A DNA stretch of 10,457 nucleotides from an uncultured Collinsella sp. (GTDB lineage Bacteria; Actinomycetota; Coriobacteriia; Coriobacteriales; Coriobacteriaceae). Under the pieces are notes generated by a model. That model saw only the letters and a program-made list of their open reading frames with translations. It made no database searches and had not been told where the DNA came from. The stretch spans positions 1 through 10,457 of the forward strand of contig URZB01000035.1 of assembly GCA_900552295.1 (NCBI GenBank). Direction: 5' to 3'. Both the position numbers and the translations under genes were made by a program. Below, one piece after another: positions 1-5,029 of this stretch. How positions within the stretch are numbered: position 1 is the first letter of the stretch; every line of letters begins with the position of its first letter.

Positions 1-48
1 CGAGATGTAGCTCCGTCTCGTGGGCTCGGAGATGTGTATAAGAGACAG
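1..48 (+). other. Illumina Nextera adapter and index left on contig end
   Basis: Bases 15-48 match the 34-base Nextera read-2 transposase end (GTCTCGTGGGCTCGG followed by the mosaic end AGATGTGTATAAGAGACAG). Bases 1-6 (CGAGAT) match the 3' end of the P7 primer, and bases 7-14 (GTAGCTCC) sit where the 8-base i7 index belongs. From memory, that is the reverse complement of index N718. This is synthetic library sequence, not genome. Genomic sequence starts at about base 49, and any reading frame crossing 1-48 is artefactual. Confidence 0.97.
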
Positions 49-290
49 ATTCCCGGGAGCGCGGTCGTCTTTACGGCAATCCAGCCGTGGGATTCCGCCC
101 TTGTCGCGAGCGACGACATGAGAGCGGTTTTACCGGTTCCACGCGCGCCTGAGAAAATCGAGGTCAACTCTGGGCGCCTGCGCTGGCTCAAGAAGGCACG
201 GTCCAAATCCCGAATAATCTGTTGTCTGCCAGCGAGATGGGCAGGAACCTCGCCAAAGCTAGGGGTAAACGGGTTCTCGAGATATTCCAC
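49..290 (-). CDS. AAA-type P-loop ATPase, N-terminal fragment cut by contig edge
   Basis: A reading frame of 80 codons starts at GTG (290-288) and runs off the genomic sequence into the adapter. It is open throughout but has no stop, so it is easily missed. A strong ribosome site (AAAGGAGGG, 303-295) lies 4 bases before the GTG, and an in-frame TAA at 317-315 closes off earlier starts. The protein begins with the NPFTPSFGEVP and LAGR segments typical of bacterial AAA ATPases of the AAA_16/Orc-like type. It reaches a Walker A motif, GARGTGKT, at residues 48-55. Walker B and the C-terminal part are missing, so the function cannot be narrowed beyond ATP-dependent P-loop protein. The gene sits 118 bp downstream of trmL on the same strand, behind its own AT-rich control region. 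Confidence 0.85.
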
Positions 291-310
291 AATGCCCTCC
301 TTTAGCGTCT

Positions 311-370
311 CGGGTTAACTTCATTTTATTTTAGTTAATTTCAGTTAAAAGTGATTAATTACGTTTAACT
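311..370 (-). promoter_or_regulatory. 10-bp phased TTAA array upstream of the ATPase gene
   Basis: Divided into tens from base 311, each block has TTAA at its fifth to eighth positions: TTAA at 315, 335, 345, 355 and 365, and TTTA at 325. Neighbouring bases also recur (TCAGTTAA, TTAGTTAA), so this is a degenerate 10-bp repeat of six units. It lies 21-80 bp before the GTG of the ATPase and stands out as AT-rich in a GC-rich genome. A period of one helical turn puts all units on one DNA face, which suits cooperative protein binding or intrinsic bending. TAAAAT at 333-328 or 328-323 on the minus strand could serve as a -10 box, but no convincing -35 was found. The array is seen directly; its function is inferred. 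Confidence 0.6.
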
Positions 371-384
371 ATATGGCGGTCGAA

Positions 385-413
385 TGTGACAGAGGGACTG
401 CCCCTTTGTCACA
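385..413 (-). terminator. Hairpin overlapping the trmL stop codon; possible terminator or REP-like unit
   Basis: TGTGACAGAGGG (385-396) pairs with CCCTTTGTCACA (402-413), giving a 12-bp stem with one G-T pair and a 5-base loop. The right arm contains the trmL stop codon (411-409). No T-run follows on either strand, so classic intrinsic termination is uncertain. The TGTGACA...GGGAC...TGTCACA form resembles palindromic units that recur between genes in many bacteria, but repetition cannot be judged from one copy. Confidence 0.45.
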
Positions 414-1008
414 TGCCGGCAAAGCCTGTTTGGCGCAGGGCCTCGTAGAGGACGATGGCGGCGCTGTTGGAGAGGTTGAGAGCGCTGATGCGGTAGTCGT
501 CCGGGTCGACGAAGTTGCCGCAGATATCCTGCCGAAGGATGGCCTCGTGGCTGTCCTGGGTATGCCCCAGCGATTCCTCGTGGGCTTCCCAGGCCTCGGC
601 GTTATCGAGTGAGTCACAATCGCGCAGCATCGGGATGCGCTCGCAGCGCTCGGACGCCGCGGCAAGCAGTGGCTCGGGAATGCCCGAGCTCTCGCTGCCA
701 AAGACCAAGTAGTCTCCATCGCGGTAGGTACTCTGCACATAGGTGCGGCGTGCCTTTTTGGTTAGCAGATGCAGGCGCTCGTCGGCGGGGGAGAGGCCGT
801 TGCGCGCAAGGAAATCCTCCCAGCCGGCATAGGTCGTCACGTCCAAGTTTTGCCAGTAGCCCAGACCGGCGCGACGCACCGTCTTGTCATCGAGCGAAAA
901 GCCCAGCGGCTCCACCAGATGCAGATGGGCGCCGGTGACCACGCAGGTACGGCCGATATTGCCCGTATTGGCCGGAATCTCGGGCGCATACAGCACAATG
1001 TTGAACAT
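409..1008 (-). CDS. trmL: tRNA (cytidine/uridine-34) 2'-O-methyltransferase TrmL
   Basis: This SPOUT-class methyltransferase uses S-adenosylmethionine to methylate the ribose of wobble base 34 in certain leucine tRNAs. The 199-residue protein shows the three family motifs: NTGNIGRT (14-21), FGSESSGIPE (103-112) and NLSNSAAIVLYEALRQ (178-193, the knotted C-terminus). The start at 1008 is preceded by AAGGAG (1018-1013) at 4 bases. The frame is open further upstream, but those codons read through the terminator at 1032-1064, so the longer form is rejected. TrmL proteins are usually about 150-160 residues. The extra length is an acidic, polar insert at about 128-174, between RIPM and NLSN, where E. 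coli TrmL has only a short linker. Neighbours suggest no special link; it is a housekeeping gene. Confidence 0.92.
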   Translation of the reverse strand: MFNIVLYAPEIPANTGNIGRTCVVTGAHLHLVEPLGFSLDDKTVRRAGLGYWQNLDVTTYAGWEDFLARNGLSPADERLHLLTKKARRTYVQSTYRDGDYLVFGSESSGIPEPLLAAASERCERIPMLRDCDSLDNAEAWEAHEESLGHTQDSHEAILRQDICGNFVDPDDYRISALNLSNSAAIVLYEALRQTGFAGM

Positions 1009-1031
1009 GAATCTCCTTGGCTTAGAACGAA

Positions 1032-1064
1032 AAACCACCACGAAGGGCACCTTCGTGGTGGTTT
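1032..1064 (-). terminator. Strong intrinsic terminator after the COG0523 GTPase gene
   Basis: AAACCACCACGAAGG (1032-1046) and CCTTCGTGGTGGTTT (1050-1064) form a perfect 15-bp stem with a 3-base loop. On the minus strand the stem runs into a tract of five T (1035 downward), the standard intrinsic form. It lies 40 bp after the GTPase stop and only 23 bp before the trmL start, so it should block most read-through into trmL. Confidence 0.88.
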
Positions 1065-1103
1065 GGCGGTTACGTAGGCGGAACAATGCCCGCTTGGATA
1101 AAC

Positions 1104-2234
1104 CTAGGCGCGGTGCCAGTCGGTCAGGCAGGCATCAAGGGAGGCGATGAGCGCATCCTTGTCCATGTGACGGCCGATGATGCACAGGCTCGTCATGCGG
1201 TCGCCCGTCTCGTCGTCCCAAATCTGCATGATCTCGGGGTTCTCGTCGATGATCTTCTGCTTCTCGCCCTCGGGCGCGGAGTCGACAAACAGGCCGTTCT
1301 CCATCAGGCGCATCTGGTGGCCGGCCTGCTCAAACATGTAGCACATGTCCGGATCGCCGGTCTGCCACAGCGGACCCTTGACGCGAATGACCTCGTCGGG
1401 CCATTCCTGCTCAACAAAATCGGTGAACTTCTGCAGGTCAAACGGCTTGCGGCGCGAGTACACAAAGGTCTCGATGTCGTACTCGAGCACCTCGGGGTCG
1501 TCGTGCTCTTCGGGATGCTCCATGGCCTCGATCCAGGCAGCGGAGTTGTAGGCGCGCATAAAGTCGAAGCGGTCGGTATCGAGCAGCTCCTCCATGGGGA
1601 CCTCGCCGTTTTGGGCCTCGACGATCACGGCGTCTTTCTGCAGGCTGCGCACGATGGCCTTGAGCTCGGCGATCTGCTCAGGGCTCACGGTATCGGTCTT
1701 GTTGAGGATCAGCGTGGAGCAAAACTCGATCTGCTGGATGAGCAGGCTCTCGATGTCGTCCTCGTCGATATCCTCTGCCAGCAGGTCGCGACCGCCGTTG
1801 AACTCGTCGTACATACGGGCGCAATCGACCACGGCCACGATGTTGTCGAGTGCGAGCTTGGGCTCGCCGCCCACCTTGGCCTCGTCGCAGAAGCTCGAGA
1901 TGGTGTAGGCGATGGGGATGGGCTCGCAAATGCCCGATGCCTCGATGATGATGTAGTCGAAGTTGCCCGAATCGGCGATGCCCTGCAGCTGGTTGGCCAG
2001 GTCGTCCGAAAGCGTGCAGCAGATGCAGCCGTTGGTGAGCGGGATGAGGTCGTCGGTCTCGGAAAGACCGCCGTCGGCGATAAGGCTGGCGTCGACGTTG
2101 ATCTCGCCGATATCGTTGACGATCACGGCGGCGCGGATGCCGCCGTCGTTAGCGAGGATGTGGTTGAGCAGCGTGGTCTTGCCGGCACCGAGGTATCCGG
2201 TAAGCATGATGATCTTCACGGGTTTGTTGGGCAT
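1104..2234 (-). CDS. COG0523 (CobW/YjiA-type) metal-linked GTPase
   Basis: This is a G3E-family GTPase of the COG0523 group, whose members hand metals (zinc, cobalt, iron) to target proteins using GTP. The 376-residue protein has Walker A GYLGAGKTT (13-21), the metal-binding CXCC motif in NGCICCTL (C70, C72, C73), Walker B-type EASG (98-101) and guanine-recognition NKTD (178-181). A CobW_C domain follows from about 252 to 372. The linker before it is rich in Glu, Asp and His (EHPEEHDDPE, about 239-248), a possible extra metal site. The ATG at 2234 is chosen because AAAGGAGGG (2246-2238) precedes it by 3 bases; an in-frame ATG at 2255 lies upstream of that site. The metal and the client protein cannot be told: no cobalamin, nitrile hydratase or zinc-uptake gene is nearby, and no Zur-like palindrome was seen upstream. 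Confidence 0.9.
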   Translation of the reverse strand: MPNKPVKIIMLTGYLGAGKTTLLNHILANDGGIRAAVIVNDIGEINVDASLIADGGLSETDDLIPLTNGCICCTLSDDLANQLQGIADSGNFDYIIIEASGICEPIPIAYTISSFCDEAKVGGEPKLALDNIVAVVDCARMYDEFNGGRDLLAEDIDEDDIESLLIQQIEFCSTLILNKTDTVSPEQIAELKAIVRSLQKDAVIVEAQNGEVPMEELLDTDRFDFMRAYNSAAWIEAMEHPEEHDDPEVLEYDIETFVYSRRKPFDLQKFTDFVEQEWPDEVIRVKGPLWQTGDPDMCYMFEQAGHQMRLMENGLFVDSAPEGEKQKIIDENPEIMQIWDDETGDRMTSLCIIGRHMDKDALIASLDACLTDWHRA

Positions 2235-2289
2235 GTGCCCTCCTTTGTTAGACATGGCTTACAGTTGAATCTTATGCCAAACGCCTGCT

Positions 2290-2319
2290 CTTATACCCAC
2301 GCGCCGGCAAATAACACAA
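2290..2319 (-). promoter_or_regulatory. Candidate promoter for the COG0523 GTPase gene
   Basis: On the minus strand TTGTGT (2319-2314) and TATAAG (2295-2290) are separated by 18 bases, resembling -35 and -10 boxes. They lie about 55 bp before the GTPase start, in the 86-bp gap after the ArsC/Spx-like gene. This would let the GTPase be transcribed apart from the pair upstream. It rests on visual matching only. Confidence 0.35.
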
Positions 2320-2320
2320 G

Positions 2321-2662
2321 CTACTCCCAGGCTCCCCATACATCGGGGCAATAACCGACGGCGGCCTTTTTGCCGTTGCGCACGATGGGCTCGGCTAGAA
2401 CCTGCTGGTTCTCGAGCAGTTTATCGAAGCGCTGACTGGGGGTAAGGTGCTGGATGAGCGCGAGCGTCTCCTCGTCCTTGGCTTTGGGGTTGAGCAGCTT
2501 GTCGATGCCGCCGACCGCCTGCATCACGCTCGTGAGCTCGCCCTTGCTCATCTCCTTTTCCTTAAGGTCAATAAACTGCACCTTAATGCGGCGCTCCTTA
2601 AAATAACGCTGCGCCTTCTTGGTATCGAAGGACTTCTTGGTGCCGAAGATTTGAATATTCAT
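2321..2662 (-). CDS. ArsC/Spx-family thioredoxin-fold protein with Ser in place of catalytic Cys
   Basis: This 113-residue protein belongs to the ArsC/Spx/YffB family of small thioredoxin-fold proteins. It shows the N-terminal strand-loop-helix (MNIQIFGTKK, then a DTKKAQRYFKER helix), the central helical region, and a C-terminal PIVRNGKKAAVGYCPDVW segment. In most relatives the loop after GxKK or GxKN carries a Cys that attacks the substrate or forms a disulfide. Here residue 11 is Ser, encoded TCC, one base from TGC. The only Cys is C105 in the conserved GYCP segment. Without Cys11, classical arsenate reductase or Spx redox-switch chemistry is unlikely. The gene starts 12 bp after the stop of the flavoprotein gene and is probably co-transcribed with it. 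Its own ribosome site is poor (GGCGGGG), so translation may be coupled. No ars genes are nearby. Confidence 0.82.
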   Translation of the reverse strand: MNIQIFGTKKSFDTKKAQRYFKERRIKVQFIDLKEKEMSKGELTSVMQAVGGIDKLLNPKAKDEETLALIQHLTPSQRFDKLLENQQVLAEPIVRNGKKAAVGYCPDVWGAWE

Positions 2663-2674
2663 GGCCCCGCCGCT

Positions 2675-3298
2675 CTATCGAATGAAGTTGGTCGTTGCGC
2701 GATCTGCCTCGGGTGCGTTGATACCGGCGGCCTGTCCCGCCTCGATGCAGCGCAGGAGCCAGGCCATGTTCTTGCCGATGTTTCGCATGGTGGCAAGGCC
2801 CTCGGCGTCCTGGGCGGCCTCGCCCGGCATGGCGCCAAACACGTTGTTCCAGTACGTGGAAGCAACCACGGGCATCTGGTTGATGGTGAAGTACTTATTG
2901 AGCACATCGAAGGTGGTCGACGTGCCGCCGCGACGGGCGACGGCGACTGCGGCGCCGGGTTTGTGCTCAAAGGCATGCCCGCCTGCATAGAAGGCGCGAT
3001 CGAGGGCCGAAAGGATGCGGCCGCTGGGGTGCGCGTAGTAGACGGGCGAGCCAAAGACAAAACCGTCGGCCTGTTCGGCGGCAGCGATCAGCTCGTTGAC
3101 CACGTCGTCGTCAAAGGTGCAGCGTCCGCCAAGCTTGCCGCACTGACCGCAGCCGATGCAGTCGCGAATGGGCTTGGCGCCCAGCTGAAACACCTCGGTA
3201 TCAATGCCTTCTGCATTAAGTTGCTCGGCGACCTCGGCGAGTGCGCGGGCAGTGTTGCCGTTTGCCTTGGGGCTGCCATTGACCAAAAGAACCTTCAT
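2675..3298 (-). CDS. Iron-sulfur flavoprotein-like NAD(P)H/FMN oxidoreductase
   Basis: This 207-residue flavodoxin-fold protein opens with MKVLLVNGSPKANGNT (1-16), the phosphate-binding loop that holds FMN. It continues with FGSPVYYAHPSG (82-93), another FMN-contacting segment. Between them are four cysteines, C47, C50, C53 and C60, spaced CX2CX2CX6C. That spacing fits the 4Fe-4S motif of archaeal and anaerobe iron-sulfur flavoproteins (CX2CX2CX4-7C), which move electrons in the cytoplasm, often against oxygen or peroxide. Substrate and partner are unknown. The ATG at 3298 is preferred over the GTG just before it (3301) because GGGAG then lies 6 bases upstream. The ArsC/Spx-like gene follows 12 bp later, suggesting a two-gene redox unit. 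Presence of a real Fe-S cluster is inferred from spacing alone. Confidence 0.85.
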   Translation of the reverse strand: MKVLLVNGSPKANGNTARALAEVAEQLNAEGIDTEVFQLGAKPIRDCIGCGQCGKLGGRCTFDDDVVNELIAAAEQADGFVFGSPVYYAHPSGRILSALDRAFYAGGHAFEHKPGAAVAVARRGGTSTTFDVLNKYFTINQMPVVASTYWNNVFGAMPGEAAQDAEGLATMRNIGKNMAWLLRCIEAGQAAGINAPEADRATTNFIR

Positions 3299-3335
3299 CA
3301 CAAACTCCCTCTGCTTTTGGTGACTTCTGCAGAGG

Positions 3336-3344
3336 ATTATCGCA
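3336..3344 (-). promoter_or_regulatory. Candidate extended -10 promoter for the flavoprotein gene
   Basis: The minus strand reads TGC-GATAAT (3344-3336), an extended -10 box with five of six consensus bases. It lies 37 bp before the ATG at 3298, in a 74-bp gap between genes. No -35 match is visible at the right distance, which extended -10 promoters can tolerate. Visual evidence only. Confidence 0.35.
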
Positions 3345-3372
3345 CGATGGGGGAGGCAGCGCGGGCGCGGCG

Positions 3373-4902
3373 CTAATCCAGTTTGGCACCTGGCACCTGC
3401 ACGGCTTTCCCGAGCAACGCTTTGAGCTCGTTCAAAATGGAAACGGGCTGTCGATCGACAGCGTCCAGATGAAGTGTCGCCACACGAATGGGTGGCTGAT
3501 ATTCAAGCGAGCCGATGAGCACGGGAGAACCCAGGAACCGCTCGATTTCTTCTGCGATCGCGTCGGTCTCTTCGGGATCAAAGTCGTCGAAAAGCGCCGC
3601 GAACGTCGGCCCCGTCGAGCGGAACAGGCGACCCTTGCCGCGCGAGCATTCCATGAGGCAGGCGGCGCTTTCTGCCAAAACGCGGTCGCCCGCATCAAAG
3701 CCAAAGCGGGCATTGACCTGAGCGATATCGTCGATTTTGATGGCGATCAAACCAGCCTTGCGCGCCACGCGACGCATTTCGCCAATGGCGTTGACCAGGG
3801 CGTGAATATCGCCCAAGCCGGTCACGGAATCGGTTGTATCTGCCAAGCTTCGGTTGATGATAATGCCCACATACATGCCGGGCTCGGTATCGGTGCCGTC
3901 CAAGCGGTAGCCCGTGCAGTCGCAAAGCACGTATTTTCCGGTGGCATCCATTACGCGATACTGCATGTAGTGGAAGTGCCACGTGCCGTTTATCACCATG
4001 TCGAGCTCGGCACGTACGTTGTCGCGGTCCTCGGGATGAACGCGGGCGAGCCACATGTCGAGTGAGTTAAAAGGGTGCTGGGAGGGCAGGTCAAAATCGC
4101 GCACGGCGTTAACCGACCATTGCGATTCTCCCGTATCGAGATTGAGGATAAACGGATAGCGCGTCTCGGAGCTCATGGAGATCGCTTGGAACACCCGGTC
4201 GTTGCAAGGAAGCTGATCGACGATTGGGCGTTGCGGCGCGTCATCGTCTTTCGGTTGCTGCACACGATGCATAAGCTTATAGCGATACATCTTGCGATCG
4301 GCATCCATCGTCATCTGGCGACGCGTGTCGCCGGCAAGTGGATCGACGCGCGAGCAGCCAAAGCTAAAGCTGCCGATCATGGGCGCCTTGCCACCTGAGC
4401 TCGCCTCGATCAGCCTGGTACGCACCTGCTCCAAGCGCTGCTCGAGTTCAATCTCGTTTGCGGAGGGCGAGATGAGCACAAACTCGTCTCCACCGATACG
4501 GAACAGCATCTCATCGTGCTCCATGGTTTCGGAGAGCGTGCGGCAGATGCTCAGAATATAGCGATTGCCTTCGGCGTGGCCAAACCTATCATTGCAATGC
4601 TTGAGATGGTCGATGTCAATATAGGCGCAGGTGAAGGGGTCGCCTTTGCGCCAGAGTTGCTCGATGTGACGGTCGAATCCGCTGCGGTTGCCCAAGTTGG
4701 TGAGCGGGTCGATATAGGCGTTGCGCTCAAGCAGCTGGCGCTCTTGTTGCAGGATGGCATGCGTCTTTTGCAGTTGCTCACCAACGGCGCGTAGCTCAGT
4801 AGGCAGCGCGGCAACATCGAGTTCGGCGGTCGAGATGCCATTCGCAAGTCGCTGAAGATAGGCAATAATCGATTGCTCGCCCATGCGGTACGACTCGTTC
4901 AT
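3373..4902 (-). CDS. Diguanylate cyclase-like protein: GGDEF, PAS, decayed GGDEF
   Basis: This soluble 509-residue protein probably makes a cyclic dinucleotide. Residues 35-62 look like a signalling helix (ELRAVGEQLQKTHAILQQERQ...) leading into a GGDEF domain at about 63-212. That domain has DPLTNLGNR (65-73), IDID (95-98), NDRFGHAEGN (104-113) and an intact RIGGDEF (135-141). The inhibitory RxxD site is absent (the positions read E and E). N113 occupies the place of the canonical base-contacting Asp. A PAS/PAC fold follows at about 236-352 (WLARVHPEDR, MQYRVMDATGKYV). A second GGDEF-like domain at about 355-500 keeps TGLG but has STGPTFA instead of GGDEF, so it is presumably inactive. No membrane segment is seen. 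The ATG at 4902 is chosen for AAGGAGG (4918-4912) at 9 bases. It is a close paralogue of the next gene. Confidence 0.9.
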   Translation of the reverse strand: MNESYRMGEQSIIAYLQRLANGISTAELDVAALPTELRAVGEQLQKTHAILQQERQLLERNAYIDPLTNLGNRSGFDRHIEQLWRKGDPFTCAYIDIDHLKHCNDRFGHAEGNRYILSICRTLSETMEHDEMLFRIGGDEFVLISPSANEIELEQRLEQVRTRLIEASSGGKAPMIGSFSFGCSRVDPLAGDTRRQMTMDADRKMYRYKLMHRVQQPKDDDAPQRPIVDQLPCNDRVFQAISMSSETRYPFILNLDTGESQWSVNAVRDFDLPSQHPFNSLDMWLARVHPEDRDNVRAELDMVINGTWHFHYMQYRVMDATGKYVLCDCTGYRLDGTDTEPGMYVGIIINRSLADTTDSVTGLGDIHALVNAIGEMRRVARKAGLIAIKIDDIAQVNARFGFDAGDRVLAESAACLMECSRGKGRLFRSTGPTFAALFDDFDPEETDAIAEEIERFLGSPVLIGSLEYQPPIRVATLHLDAVDRQPVSILNELKALLGKAVQVPGAKLD

Positions 4903-4937
4903 GATGGATAACCTCCTTGGGCGGAACAACGGTTTGT

Positions 4938-4971
4938 ATCATATCCCCAATTCGGCTTGGATTGGGGATAT
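4938..4971 (-). promoter_or_regulatory. Perfect 11-bp palindrome over a candidate promoter of the small GGDEF gene
   Basis: ATATCCCCAAT (4941-4951) and ATTGGGGATAT (4961-4971) are perfect inverted repeats with a 9-base spacer. A possible -10 box, TATGAT on the minus strand (4943-4938), overlaps the left arm. Its transcript would start about 29 bp before the ATG at 4902. The arrangement suits a repressor operator covering the core promoter. No T-run follows on the minus strand, which argues against an ordinary terminator for the upstream gene. Confidence 0.45.
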
Positions 4972-4994
4972 AAGTTAGCTAATGGAGACAAATG

Positions 4995-5018
4995 CCCCCT
5001 TCGGCGGTGGCGTTTTGC
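4995..5018 (-). terminator. Weak hairpin after the GGDEF-EAL gene
   Basis: On the minus strand AACGCCACC and GGGGGCATT can pair with two mismatches around the loop GCCGAA, followed by a short TTTG. It lies just after the GGDEF-EAL stop at 5030. Read on the plus strand the same hairpin has one wobble and one mismatch and is followed by TTTT. It could be an imperfect terminator, but pairing is poor. Confidence 0.25.
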
Positions 5019-5029
5019 GCGTGAGCGTA

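Noticed and set aside
34..318. Plus-strand frame of 94 codons at the left edge
   Set aside because: Its GTG start lies inside the sequencing adapter, and it is antisense to the ATPase fragment, which has a ribosome site and Walker A.
1009..1086. 26-residue N-terminal extension of TrmL
   Set aside because: It would be encoded by the terminator hairpin, and the ATG at 1008 has its own ribosome site and the family start MFNIVLY.
1086..2354. 422-codon plus-strand frame opposite the COG0523 GTPase gene
   Set aside because: A shadow of codon bias on the other strand; no domain, no ribosome site, and the minus-strand gene has complete GTPase motifs.
3308..3335. 7-bp inverted repeat (CCTCTGC / GCAGAGG) that could mask the flavoprotein ribosome site
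   Set aside because: The likely promoter at 3336-3344 would start transcription within the distal arm, so the full hairpin would not be made.
3358..3374. Short GC hairpin at the end of the small GGDEF gene as terminator
   Set aside because: Only a 5-bp stem with no T-run; too weak to call.
2447..3376. 309-codon plus-strand frame opposite the flavoprotein and ArsC-like genes
   Set aside because: Spans two well-supported minus-strand genes and their gap; the translation has no recognisable motif.
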